A stretch of 64,000 nucleotides of DNA from CAVTHW01 sp963734625 (GTDB lineage: Bacteria; Acidobacteriota; Terriglobia; Bryobacterales; Bryobacteraceae): contig CAVTHW010000008.1 in assembly GCA_963734625.1 (NCBI GenBank), positions 124,001 through 188,000 on the forward strand. Reading direction: 5' to 3'. The position numbers were made by a program, and so were the translations under genes. Below, one piece after another: positions 1 through 9,113 of this stretch. How positions within the stretch are numbered: position 1 is the first letter of the stretch; every line of letters begins with the position of its first letter. The notes beneath the pieces were generated by a model. It searched no databases, had not been told where the DNA came from, and saw only the letters and a list, made by a program, of their open reading frames with translations.

Positions 1-603
1 GAAACGTTCTCGCTCGTGATGCACGAATTCAGGACGATGTCATCGTGAGCCGTGGGCCGCGCAGTGCGGAATGAGGCGGCTGATGTGGTCGTAGAGCCCG
101 GGCAGCCCGCGAAACACGTCGTGGCGGTCGTCGGGAAAATCCAGGCTGACGGAGAACTGGTGGACCCCCGCCTCGCGGAGCTCCAGATACAGCTCTTCGG
201 TCATCAGCGACCAGTTCGAGACCAGAATCGTATACGGCAGCCGCCCGTCGTACTTGATGTTGCGGATGATCTCAACCACGTCCGGGCGCATCAGCGGTTC
301 GCCACCCGAGACCTGAACCACGCAGGGGTTCAATGCCTCGGTGTAGCGGCGGTAATCGGCCGGCCGCATGTTCCGCGCTTCGTCTTTGGGACCGCCGTGA
401 TCGCAGTGCTTGCAATAGCAGGTGCAGGAGTCCGTGACCTCGAAGGAGACCACGATCGGACGCCGGGCCACCCAATTCGCCGACCCCCGGCCGATTATTC
501 TAAGTGATTCAATTAGAGGAACTTTTCGCATTAAGACCGCACACTTCTCAACACTGGGGATGGTAGCAAACCGGTTCTCCCGTGGCAAGGCAGCCGCAGC
601 CAT
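1..603 (-). CDS. Radical SAM protein, partial and frameshifted
   Basis: N-terminal part of a radical SAM enzyme. The signature CX3CX2C is visible at Cys60, Cys64 and Cys67 (CTCYCKHC) after a VSFEVTDS strand, followed by the SGGEP motif (about residue 99) that contacts the methionine of SAM. The intact frame stops at position 40. Dropping one base near 47-52 restores a good radical SAM continuation (HDDIVLNSCITSENV) that stays open to the window edge, so this is one gene with a shift rather than a natural 187-residue protein. The real start may be Met25 (529-531), since the 24 residues before it look non-coding. It lies 26 bp downstream of the ETF-QO-like gene on the same strand. The substrate cannot be told from this fragment. 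Confidence 0.8.
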
Positions 604-629
604 CGGGCGCTAAGGCCCCCTGGATGGCG

Positions 630-2474
630 TCAGTTCTCCGTCGAATGGAGCCCGCCCGCGCCGGCCCGGAACTCGATGTTGGTCTTTTCCGGGTTGCCCG
701 GCACTGTTTCCGAGCAGTTCCACACACAAGCGCCGCAGTGAACGCACTTGTCACGGTCGAATTGCGGCTGGCCGTCAGGGGCGGCGGTGATCGCCTCTCC
801 CGAGCAGATCTCGACGCAGATTCGGGTGCCGCAGCTCTCGCACAGGTTCGGGTAGAGGAAAACCACGTGGTCAGCGTAGCCCGGCGGAGCTTGCACCTTT
901 CCTCCGAGCAACAGCGCGTCCTGGTGTGAAACGAGCAGCTTCCCGTCGAATTGGATCGGCGGCCATCCGGCCCTGGTCATCAAGGCATCGTGAACCGAGC
1001 CGCCGTGGGCCAGGCTCTCCTGGCGAATGCGCTCGATTTCGTTGATGCTTATTCTACTCTTGTAGTAATTTTTGAATGACTCTAGGTGCTGGTGGGGCGG
1101 CAGCGGCTCACCGGGCATTGACAGCTTGCCGCCGGTGAGTCCGGCCAGAGCCATCCCCAAAAGACCCTCCACGAACCCTTTGTGGAAACCGACTCGAGCC
1201 CGCTCCGCGATCCTTCCTTCGGCCTCGACCCAACTCCGCCGGCGCCGTCCGACGTAGACCCGCTCCAAGTTCTCCCTGGTGAACGGCTTACCCTCTCGCA
1301 ACAGCTCTAAGACGCCTTCGGCCAACTGCGTCCCCGTCACCCAGCCCTCGTCCACTCCGGAGCCGGTGAGCATATCGGTGCTGCCGGAGCCTTCGCCAAT
1401 TCGGGCGCAGCCGTCTAGAACGAGGTGCGGCTCGCCGATCCGGCCCGACTCCGCCAGCGACTTCGCACCCCAGGAACGCATGCTTCCGCCCTTGAGGTAG
1501 CGCCAGAGATACGGGTGCTGAATGAAGTGCTGAAGATAGCGATAGGAGGTCCGGATGGGGCTGTCGAATGAGGACGGGACGAAGATGCCGACCGAAGCTA
1601 CGCGGCCGGGGTGAACGTAAAAGAAGCCGAAGATTTCAGGCTCGGGGTAGCCCAATGTGTGAAAGACCGTGCCGGGCTCGAGAGTCGAATCCTGGGGAAG
1701 GTCGATGACCATCTTTACGCCCACGGCCCAATCCCGCTGATGGTGACCTTGCGGCAGGCCGAAATGCTCGTCCAGTTGCCTTCCGACGGGGCCAAGTGGT
1801 CCATCTCCTACAACGGTAAGAGCGGCATGAATGTCCATTCCCGGCATGAAGCCGGCTTCCGGGTTGCCGGTCTTGTCCACACCCTGGTCGACGAGGCGAA
1901 CGCCGACGACTCGCTCCTCTTCGATAATCGCCTTCTCCACCGGCGTGCCCGGCCAAACCTGAACCGCTCCGGACGCCATCACCTGCTGGCCGACCCATTG
2001 GGTGAACTGGCCGAGGGAGAGCACCAGGCCCCCCGTCTTATGCAGGAATTCCGGCGTGTAAGGCAGCTCGAAGCCGTAGGCGTCCAGGGGGAAAGTGCGC
2101 ATCAGCTTGTCAGCCAGGCGCAGGCTCGCCGGCCTGCGGCTGGCGCCGGTCGGATCGAGAAGATAGAGAACCTTCTCGTGCTTTACGGCGGCCGCCATGG
2201 GAATCTGGGACAGGTCGAGGTCGGGGAAGCTCGCGCGAATGCCACGGGCTTTGGTCGCGACTCCCGAAACGCCGAAGCCGATATCGTCGGCGCGCTCGTA
2301 GCACAGGACCTGGAGAGGCAGGCCGGGGACGGCCTGGCTCTCGATCTTCGGCGTCCCGTCGGGGTTGAGCACCTCGCGCGACAACGTGGTCAGGAAGCCG
2401 CCCATGGCCGGGCCGAAGCCGACGCAGACGATGTCCACGTCCATGCGCTGGCGTTCGATGGGAATCTCGCTCAT
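630..2474 (-). CDS. Electron transfer flavoprotein-quinone oxidoreductase-like protein (FixC/ETF-QO type)
   Basis: A 614-residue flavoprotein with an N-terminal FAD-binding fold (CVGFGPAMGG, about residues 17-26) and a C-terminal ferredoxin segment. Eight cysteines are visible: 545, 548, 553, 557 and 577, 580, 583, 587 (the last set CX2CX2CX3C). This could hold more than the single 4Fe-4S cluster of mitochondrial ETF-QO. The family passes electrons from ETF or directly from acyl-CoA dehydrogenases to the quinone pool. The start codon overlaps the stop of the upstream acyl-CoA dehydrogenase by four bases (ATGA), so the two are translationally coupled and probably work as one electron-transfer unit. 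No etfAB genes are present in the window, so the direct donor is unknown. Confidence 0.85.
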   Translation of the reverse strand: MSEIPIERQRMDVDIVCVGFGPAMGGFLTTLSREVLNPDGTPKIESQAVPGLPLQVLCYERADDIGFGVSGVATKARGIRASFPDLDLSQIPMAAAVKHEKVLYLLDPTGASRRPASLRLADKLMRTFPLDAYGFELPYTPEFLHKTGGLVLSLGQFTQWVGQQVMASGAVQVWPGTPVEKAIIEEERVVGVRLVDQGVDKTGNPEAGFMPGMDIHAALTVVGDGPLGPVGRQLDEHFGLPQGHHQRDWAVGVKMVIDLPQDSTLEPGTVFHTLGYPEPEIFGFFYVHPGRVASVGIFVPSSFDSPIRTSYRYLQHFIQHPYLWRYLKGGSMRSWGAKSLAESGRIGEPHLVLDGCARIGEGSGSTDMLTGSGVDEGWVTGTQLAEGVLELLREGKPFTRENLERVYVGRRRRSWVEAEGRIAERARVGFHKGFVEGLLGMALAGLTGGKLSMPGEPLPPHQHLESFKNYYKSRISINEIERIRQESLAHGGSVHDALMTRAGWPPIQFDGKLLVSHQDALLLGGKVQAPPGYADHVVFLYPNLCESCGTRICVEICSGEAITAAPDGQPQFDRDKCVHCGACVWNCSETVPGNPEKTNIEFRAGAGGLHSTEN

Positions 2475-4510
2475 GCCGGGTAATCCAGCGCCTCGGGAAT
2501 CATAACCTTGCTGAGGGCTTCAGCGGCGCGGTCCTTCGCCAGCCGGGCGCCCGTCAGACCGCCGTCGAGCTTCGCCCGCAAGCGGCCAAATTCTTCGGGG
2601 CCCTCGGAATTGTAACCGTACACGAGTTCGGCGCAGACCCGGCCGGCTTCCCCTGAGGCCCGCGCACACTGGATGTGGCACAGGTCCGTGTAGAAGCTCA
2701 ATAGCCCGCCCAAGCCCTCGGCCACAACCGGGTTCGAAGGGCCCTTTTCCTCGAGTTCCAGGACATCAAGGATCAGATAGCGCGCCGCCAGAAGCCAGCA
2801 GAGTGCGTCGCCGAGCTGGAACGTCACGCCCTGGCGGGAGCTGTGATAGAGCTTGGCACCGCTGGGGTCGGTGGCCCTCTGAAGGTGATCCAGGGTCCAG
2901 AGCCACAACTGCATGGCCGTGGCTAGCCCGCCGGCGCCCAGGCCGGGCTGCTTGGATCCGATTTCGGCCATCTCAACGATCCAGCGCTTGAACTGCCCCA
3001 GGAACAGCTCATTGGTCATGGTGACGCTCAACTGGCGGCGCTGGACCGCTTCGGGCCCTTCGTAGGTCGCCTCCAGTTGGGAGTCCATCCACTTTTGCCC
3101 GAGGAATCCAGGGCAATCCTCGGTGATGCCGTAGCCGCCCATGAGGCTGACGGCTTCGCGCATCATGTTTGCGCCGTAGCCCGTGTTCCAAAGCTTCGCG
3201 GCGGGGCAGAGCACGTTGGCGAGCGAATCCAGGATGACGAATTGCACCATCGGGTTTTCGGATGTGACGCCTTGCTCGATCGAAGCCAGGGCCTCTTTCT
3301 GATAGCGGCGCAGCGCCTTAAAGGCCGCGGAGCCCCGGCCGGCATTCTCGGCGGCGAGGATCTCTTCCTTCTTGCGCTCCAGCGGGTCGATCTCGTCGAA
3401 CAGCCGCGCCGCGGCGAACCCCAGCGAGGCGCCGGCCTCGCCGGTGGCCCAGATATCGATCAGGCGATGCAGCGCGTCCTCCTTCATTTGAAGCCCGAGT
3501 TCATAGCGCGGCGAACCCGGAGTGGCCGAATCGCCGCCGCGGAAGCGCCCGCGATGGTAGCGGATGACCGGCTCCACTGCGGAAAGCAGTTTGGCCGAAG
3601 TCATCACGCCCACGGTGACGCGGGTGCGGCGGAAGACCGCCTCGATGATTTCGCCGTGGCTGTAGTTGGGAATGATGACGCCGTCCTTGACCGTGTAGCC
3701 GCCGATGATGCGGTTGGCCGGGACGCGCAGGCTGAAGACCGGATCGCGGGTGGAGGAGAGCTGATGCACGAGCTTGCGGGCCGGGGTGCCACGGTCAAAT
3801 GTCCCGGGGTCGGTCTCCTCCAGGATGACCATGCAGCTTCCCTTGATGCGCGGATCGGCCGAGTCCACCGCGGCGGTGACGAAGTTGGCGAAGCCCATGT
3901 TGGTGATGAACCTGCCGCGCTTGTCAACCTGCAGGACGGGCTCCTGGCCTTCCTCCCACGCCGACACGCGCACCTTGCCACCCAGCAGGCCGGTATCGAC
4001 GCCCACGTAGGGGATGGGTTCGGTTAGCGCGAAGGCGCCTCGCCAGATCTGGCGGTCCTCGCCGGGGGCGGGAGGGGCGCAGCGGCTGAAGTAGGTGTTG
4101 CGCTGCTCCTCGGTTCCACGCTCGTGGATCGGCGCTAGGGCCAGGCAATTGGCCAAACTCCCGGTCGCGGCTCCGGCATCCACCCAGGCCAGTTCGAAGG
4201 CCACCAGCGCCAGCGCGAGGTTCTTCGGCCCTTCGATGAATCCGCCGTGGGAGGGATCGAGGAAGACCGACGTGATCCCGGCTTCGTCGAAGGCCTTCAA
4301 CAGGTTGGCCTTGGCCTCGGTCCATTCGTGGGTGTTGCGAGCGCCATCGGCCACCAGCCGGGCCACCGGTCCGCGGGCCACGGACCGCGCCGATTGCACG
4401 ATCATCTGGAGTTCGTAGCGATCCGAAAAGCGCCACAGGATCTGGCGCACATCGTCGCCGGGGAGGGTGCGTATGGCTTCGCTCTTGAGGACAGTGGGAC
4501 CTGATGACAT
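2471..4510 (-). CDS. Large acyl-CoA dehydrogenase
   Basis: An acyl-CoA dehydrogenase of about 679 residues, clearly longer than the usual 380-600, with an extra C-terminal helical region. Family features include an N-terminal helical domain, a flavin-contacting middle domain (FALTEPIPYVGVDTG) and a C-terminal helical stretch with MGGYGITEDCPGF and ATYEGPEAVQ, the counterpart of the usual YEGT/EIQ segment. It probably oxidises an acyl-CoA and reduces FAD. I chose the ATG at 4508-4510 because AAAGGA lies about seven bases upstream; ATG 4526-4528 and TTG 4529-4531 are also open. It overlaps the ETF-QO-like gene by four bases, so the electrons plausibly go to that partner. The chain-length specificity is not visible. 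Confidence 0.87.
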   Translation of the reverse strand: MSSGPTVLKSEAIRTLPGDDVRQILWRFSDRYELQMIVQSARSVARGPVARLVADGARNTHEWTEAKANLLKAFDEAGITSVFLDPSHGGFIEGPKNLALALVAFELAWVDAGAATGSLANCLALAPIHERGTEEQRNTYFSRCAPPAPGEDRQIWRGAFALTEPIPYVGVDTGLLGGKVRVSAWEEGQEPVLQVDKRGRFITNMGFANFVTAAVDSADPRIKGSCMVILEETDPGTFDRGTPARKLVHQLSSTRDPVFSLRVPANRIIGGYTVKDGVIIPNYSHGEIIEAVFRRTRVTVGVMTSAKLLSAVEPVIRYHRGRFRGGDSATPGSPRYELGLQMKEDALHRLIDIWATGEAGASLGFAAARLFDEIDPLERKKEEILAAENAGRGSAAFKALRRYQKEALASIEQGVTSENPMVQFVILDSLANVLCPAAKLWNTGYGANMMREAVSLMGGYGITEDCPGFLGQKWMDSQLEATYEGPEAVQRRQLSVTMTNELFLGQFKRWIVEMAEIGSKQPGLGAGGLATAMQLWLWTLDHLQRATDPSGAKLYHSSRQGVTFQLGDALCWLLAARYLILDVLELEEKGPSNPVVAEGLGGLLSFYTDLCHIQCARASGEAGRVCAELVYGYNSEGPEEFGRLRAKLDGGLTGARLAKDRAAEALSKVMIPEALDYPA

Positions 4511-4587
4511 CAATTGATTCCTTTCCATCAACTACGATTCTTGAACGATGCGGGCTGTATCGGCAACTCGGGGTTAGGGAGGCTCGT

Positions 4588-5649
4588 TTACATGGTCCGG
4601 GTCACCTTGGTGAGGGTCCGCGGCCGGTCGGGGTCGAGGCCCTTGAGCTCAGCCAGGCGGACGGCGAACAACTGGCCCGGGATGATGTAGGGGATCGGCG
4701 TGAACAGATCCTCCCGCGGGGCGGATCGGGGCTTGAATTTCAGAGGAAGGGAGATTGTCAGCTCGCCCCGCGAGAGCGCATCCCGGTTGCGCGGATCGGT
4801 GATGAGCGTGGTTTCCGCTTTTAACCGGCGCAGTTGATTCAGGGCCTTCTTCATAGGTTGCCAGGTCACGCCGGGAGGTGCGAACACGAAGACCGGGAGC
4901 GATCTCCCCACCATGGCGATCGGCCCGTGCAGGAGGTCCGCCGAGGAGAGGCGCTCGGTGAGCACATAGCAGGTCTCCATAAGCTTCAGGCCGAATTCCA
5001 GCGCGTTAGAGTAGTTCAGACCGCGGCCGACGACCAGGGTCCGGTCCATGAACCGGAATCGCTCGACCGAGCGCTCGACCGCGGGCGCCACCTTCAGCGC
5101 CTGCGCAGTCCACTCCGGGAGCCGCCGGAGATCGTCCAAGCTCAGATCCGCCCCCAGGGCGTGGGCCAGCAGGTAAAAGAGCAGCAATTGGCCGGTGTAA
5201 GTCTTGGTGGCGGCGACGCTGCGCTCCTTGCCCGCGCGGACCAGCAGGACGATGTCCGCGGTCTTGGCCAGCATACCCGATGCCTCGTTGGTGATCCCCA
5301 CGGTGTGGGCGTCCTGAAGCTTAGCCGAGTTGAGCACCTGGATGATGTCGGTCGACTCGCCGGATTGTGAAACTGCTACCACCAGGACGTCTTTCAGATC
5401 CACATGGGCGCGGTAGAGCGTGAAGATGGACGGCGCCGCCAGCGAGACCGGTATGCCGGTCGAGATCTCCAAGAGGTAGCGTCCGAACTGAGCGGCGTTG
5501 TCGGACGTGCCCCGCGCCGCGAGCAGGATCAACTTGGGCCGCCGGGCTTCCAGGCGACGGCGGAGGCGCTCGATGCCGGGCAGGGCCCCGCGCAGCGTGC
5601 GCTCCAAGGCCGCCGGCTGTTCCAGGATTTCGGCTAGCATCTGGCTCAT
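4588..5649 (-). CDS. SIS domain sugar-phosphate isomerase/deaminase (GlmS C-domain-like)
   Basis: A 353-residue protein made of two SIS domains (about residues 30-165 and 195-320). It resembles the isomerase half of glucosamine-6-phosphate synthase without the glutaminase domain. The sugar-phosphate loop SQSGESTDI and the segment AARGTSDNAAQFGRYLLE are typical. Such stand-alone proteins are AgaS/NagB-II-like deaminases or isomerases for amino-sugar phosphates; the exact substrate is not decidable. It follows the MFS efflux gene by 12 bp on the same strand, and the acyl-CoA dehydrogenase lies downstream. It could handle amino sugars released by the NamZ-type hydrolase farther along the window (15780-18120), but this is only inference. 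Confidence 0.82.
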   Translation of the reverse strand: MSQMLAEILEQPAALERTLRGALPGIERLRRRLEARRPKLILLAARGTSDNAAQFGRYLLEISTGIPVSLAAPSIFTLYRAHVDLKDVLVVAVSQSGESTDIIQVLNSAKLQDAHTVGITNEASGMLAKTADIVLLVRAGKERSVAATKTYTGQLLLFYLLAHALGADLSLDDLRRLPEWTAQALKVAPAVERSVERFRFMDRTLVVGRGLNYSNALEFGLKLMETCYVLTERLSSADLLHGPIAMVGRSLPVFVFAPPGVTWQPMKKALNQLRRLKAETTLITDPRNRDALSRGELTISLPLKFKPRSAPREDLFTPIPYIIPGQLFAVRLAELKGLDPDRPRTLTKVTRTM

Positions 5650-5661
5650 GGCGTGAGGATA

Positions 5662-7215
5662 TCAGGAGCGGAGGTGCTTCTGCTTCCGAAACAGAATCAC
5701 GAACGGAACGCTGATCAGGAAAAGCAGACCCATGATCCGGAACTGGTTTAAGAAGCTGAGCGTAGCCGCCTGCTGCTGCACCGTGCCATAAAGGATCGCC
5801 AGGGAGCGGCGGTTGGCGGTGACCGGGTCGGCGCCGCCCCGCATGAGCAGGGTCTTAGTCCGGCTCAAGAACTGCTGGACGGAGGGGTCGTAGGGTGTCA
5901 CATGGGCCGCCAGCATGGACTGGTGAAACTGCGTCCGGCGCGCCAGCATGGTGGTCACGAACGAAATACCTATGCTGGAGCCAATGTTCCGCGTCACGGC
6001 GTAGAGACTGGTGGCGTAACCGGTCACCTGCTTCGGGATCGGGTCCATGGTCATAGTAGTGAGCGGGACGAAGATGAAGGACATGCCGACGCCTTGGAGG
6101 ATCAACCACACCAGGATGTCCCATGTGCCCGATTGCAAGCTCATGTGGGACAAGCCCAGCAGGGAAAGGCCGCCGACGAGAAAGCCGAATCCCAGCATCC
6201 AACGGCCGTCCCAGGCCTTGCCGAGCAGATAGCCGACCAGGGGCATGCAGAGGGCCGTCCCGACGGCTCGGGGACTGGTCCAGAGGCCCGCGGTGGTCGC
6301 GGTCCAGCCGAGCAGAGTCTGCATGAATAGAGGCAGAAGCACGACACTGCCGAACAGTACAAACCCGAGTACGGTGACGAGCACGACGCCCACCGAGAAG
6401 CTCCGGTATTTGAACAGATTGAGCTGCACGATGGGCTGGTCGACGGTCAACTCCCGCAGGATGAAGCCGGCCAAAAGGGCTACGGACACGACGGCCAGGG
6501 CGACGATCAGGTCGGAGTTAAACCAATCTTCTTGCTGGCCCTTGTCGAACATGATCTGGAGCGCGCCCATGCCCACGGCAAGCATGCCGAAACCCAGGAA
6601 ATCGGCGCGCAGTTTGCCGCGCCTGACATAGGCGGGATCGTGGACGTATAGCGAGATCAGGATCAGGCTGGTGATGCCGACGGGCAAGTTGATATAGAAG
6701 ACCCAGCGCCAGGAGAACGTGTCGGTAATCCAGCCGCCCAGGGTTGGGCCGAGAATCGGTGCGGCCACAATGCCCATTCCGAAAAGCGCCATCGCCTTCC
6801 CGCGTTCCTCGGGCGGATACTCTTCGAGCAGCACGGCCTGCGAGAGGGGCTGAAGCCCGCCGCCGGTAACCCCCTGCAGCACCCGGAAGAAGATCAGCAT
6901 CGGCAGCGATGGCGCGATTCCGCACAGCAGGCTCGACAGGGTAAAGCCCGACACCACCGTCAGCAACAATCGCCGGCGTCCGAAGTAGTTAGCCAGCCAG
7001 CCGCTCATGGGCAGAATGATGGCGTTCGACACAAGATACGACGTCAGCACCCAGGTGGCTTCATCCGTGGTGGCCGAAAGGTTTCCAGCGATGTGGGGCA
7101 AGCTCACGTTCACGACCGAGGTGTCGAGCACCTCCATGACCGCGCTCGAAAGCACGGCGAACGTGACCAGTCGCCGGTGAACGGCCGGATTGGTTAGGGC
7201 GGCGGTCATGGGCAA
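5662..7215 (-). CDS. DHA2 family MFS multidrug efflux transporter (EmrB/QacA type)
   Basis: A 517-residue membrane protein with the 14-helix pattern of the DHA2 drug:proton antiporters. N-terminal signatures are VLDTSVVNVSLPHIAG in helix 1, WVLTSYLVSNAIILPMSGWL in helix 2 and the motif-A-like loop NYFGRRRLLL. Motif C is present as GMGIVAAPILGPTLGGWI in helix 5. It is the first gene of a minus-strand run reaching to position 1, and is divergent from the S55 peptidase gene with a short gap (7216-7295). EmrB-type pumps often pair with an EmrA adaptor; none is next to it. Confidence 0.9.
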   Translation of the reverse strand: MPMTAALTNPAVHRRLVTFAVLSSAVMEVLDTSVVNVSLPHIAGNLSATTDEATWVLTSYLVSNAIILPMSGWLANYFGRRRLLLTVVSGFTLSSLLCGIAPSLPMLIFFRVLQGVTGGGLQPLSQAVLLEEYPPEERGKAMALFGMGIVAAPILGPTLGGWITDTFSWRWVFYINLPVGITSLILISLYVHDPAYVRRGKLRADFLGFGMLAVGMGALQIMFDKGQQEDWFNSDLIVALAVVSVALLAGFILRELTVDQPIVQLNLFKYRSFSVGVVLVTVLGFVLFGSVVLLPLFMQTLLGWTATTAGLWTSPRAVGTALCMPLVGYLLGKAWDGRWMLGFGFLVGGLSLLGLSHMSLQSGTWDILVWLILQGVGMSFIFVPLTTMTMDPIPKQVTGYATSLYAVTRNIGSSIGISFVTTMLARRTQFHQSMLAAHVTPYDPSVQQFLSRTKTLLMRGGADPVTANRRSLAILYGTVQQQAATLSFLNQFRIMGLLFLISVPFVILFRKQKHLRS

Positions 7216-7349
7216 ATGAGCGGAGTCCCGGGAAGCGGCTTGAGATCCCGTTCTTCCGCGCGATCACCAGCCTTCTTCAATTAAACCACGGGCGCGTGCC
7301 AGCCCCCGCGCCGGAGTTCGCTAGAATGTTAATAGGTGTTTATTGCCCC

Positions 7350-9113
7350 ATGCGGGTCTTAAGTTGTTTATTGCTGGCGGCTTCGCTGTATGCTCAGACC
7401 GGATTCTTTCCGCTGGACCAGGTGCGCCCCGGCTTGAAAGGGACGGGACGTACGGTTTTTTCCGGTAACAAGATCGACGAGTTCCAGGTCGAAATCCTGG
7501 GTGTGCTGGAGAATTCCGGGCCCAACCAGTCTCTGATCCTGGCGCGCCTCTCGGGCGGCCCGCTGGCGACGACCGGCGTGCTGGAAGGGATGAGCGGAAG
7601 CCCCGTTTACATCGACGGCCGCCTGGCCGGCGCCGTCGCCATGGCATTCCCCTTTTCCAAGGAACCGATCGCGGCCATTCGGCCCATCGCGGATCTCTTG
7701 CAGGCCGGCGCGCGCGGGGAGCCGTCGCGGCCGCGGGCGCGGGCTTCCCTCAGCGAAACTAACCTGGCCGCCGCCTTCGAGCCTGCCGGGACGCTGGCCG
7801 CTGGGGGCCTGAAACTGGTGGACATCGCCACTCCCGTATCATTCGGCGGCTTCACGCGCAGCGCCATAGACATCTTCGCGCCGCAACTCCGGACGCTCGG
7901 CCTGGAGCCTCGTCAGGCCATGACCGGCGGGGGACGCCTCAAACCCGAGCTTGGCGACCCGGCTTCGCTCCAGCCCGGCTCGATGATCAGCGTTCAGTTG
8001 CTTACGGGCGACATGAGCGTCAGCGCGGACGGCACGGTAACCTACATTGATGGCCGCAATCTCTACGCCTTCGGCCACCGGTTTCTGGCCATCGGTTCGA
8101 CCGAAATACCTTTCGCGCGCGCCGAGGTGCTGGCCCTGCTGCCCAATTTGAATACTTCCTCCAAGGTCTCCGCGCCGCGGCAGTGGATGGGCAGCATCAC
8201 CGCCGATGCGAGCACGGGCATCGCGGGTGAGGTGGGCCGCAAAGCCGCGATGGTGCCGGTCTCGATCTCGGTCGTGCAACACGCGGGGACCGGTCCCGCG
8301 CGACCGCGGGCAAGCTACCGGATGGAGATGGTCAACGACGGCCTGCTGTCTCCCATCCTGCTCCAGATGGCCCTGTTCTCGGCCATCGACGCCACCGAAC
8401 GGAGCGTCGGCAGCGCCACCCTGGCCGTGAGCGGCGAGTTTCAGTTCCAGACGGGCGGACCGATCCGGCTGAACAATACGTACTCCGGCGAGGCCAGCCT
8501 GGCCCAGCAGGCGTCGCTGGCGGCGGCGGTTCCGCTGGCCTACGCGCTGCAAAGCGGCTTCGACACGCTGAAGTTGAAGGACGTTCGTTTGCAGGTCGAT
8601 TCATACAACGAGGAGCGGGAGACGCGGATCGATCAGGTCTACCCTTCGAAGAGAGAAGTCCGCCCCGGCGAGAGCGTCGAACTGACCGTCACCCTGGCGG
8701 CCTCCAACGGAGTTGAAGCGTCCAGGAAGGTGAGTTATCGCGTCCCCATCGGAGCCCTGGCCGGCCCCTTGTACTTTACGGTCGCGGACGCAGCCACCTC
8801 CAATGCCACCGAATACCACCAGCTTTTGACCACCAGCCCCCGGTCGGCGGCGCAGTTGGTCACGTTTCTGAACGGACTGCGCGACAATACCAAGGCGTAC
8901 GTGCGGGTGTGGCGGCCCGACAACGATTACGACATCCAGGGTCAAAATTTTCCTTCACCTCCGTCCTCGGTGGCCCAGATTCTGGCCCGCGCGCAACCGG
9001 GCGTGAGCGGCCCGCAAGCCTCCCGCAACTCCAAGGTAGCCGAGCTGGAAATCGGCGCGGACGGCATGGTTGTGACGGGTTCGAAAACGGTGCAAGTGGA
9101 CATCAAAGAATGA
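7350..9113 (+). CDS. SpoIVB peptidase S55-domain secreted protein
   Basis: Secreted protein of 587 residues from the chosen start (ATG 7350, MRVLSCLLLAASLYAQ gives a clean signal peptide; upstream codons look non-coding). It carries the S55 serine motif GMSGSP followed by VYIDGRLAGAV (Ser at about residue 82/84) and later the His motif YAFGHRF (His at about 243). In Bacillus SpoIVB the His segment precedes the GMSGSP segment, so here the two halves are in swapped order. SpoIVB is a signalling protease of sporulation, but nothing else here suggests sporulation, so the role is unknown. The stop TGA overlaps the ATG of the following beta-propeller gene (ATGA), which argues for joint expression of a peptidase and a secreted partner. 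Confidence 0.85.
   Translation: MRVLSCLLLAASLYAQTGFFPLDQVRPGLKGTGRTVFSGNKIDEFQVEILGVLENSGPNQSLILARLSGGPLATTGVLEGMSGSPVYIDGRLAGAVAMAFPFSKEPIAAIRPIADLLQAGARGEPSRPRARASLSETNLAAAFEPAGTLAAGGLKLVDIATPVSFGGFTRSAIDIFAPQLRTLGLEPRQAMTGGGRLKPELGDPASLQPGSMISVQLLTGDMSVSADGTVTYIDGRNLYAFGHRFLAIGSTEIPFARAEVLALLPNLNTSSKVSAPRQWMGSITADASTGIAGEVGRKAAMVPVSISVVQHAGTGPARPRASYRMEMVNDGLLSPILLQMALFSAIDATERSVGSATLAVSGEFQFQTGGPIRLNNTYSGEASLAQQASLAAAVPLAYALQSGFDTLKLKDVRLQVDSYNEERETRIDQVYPSKREVRPGESVELTVTLAASNGVEASRKVSYRVPIGALAGPLYFTVADAATSNATEYHQLLTTSPRSAAQLVTFLNGLRDNTKAYVRVWRPDNDYDIQGQNFPSPPSSVAQILARAQPGVSGPQASRNSKVAELEIGADGMVVTGSKTVQVDIKE

Noticed and set aside
1611..2483. Long plus-strand frame opposite the ETF-QO-like gene
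   Set aside because: It is antisense to a well-supported flavoprotein, its composition is Arg/Ala-rich as expected of a GC-rich shadow frame, and no family motif is seen.
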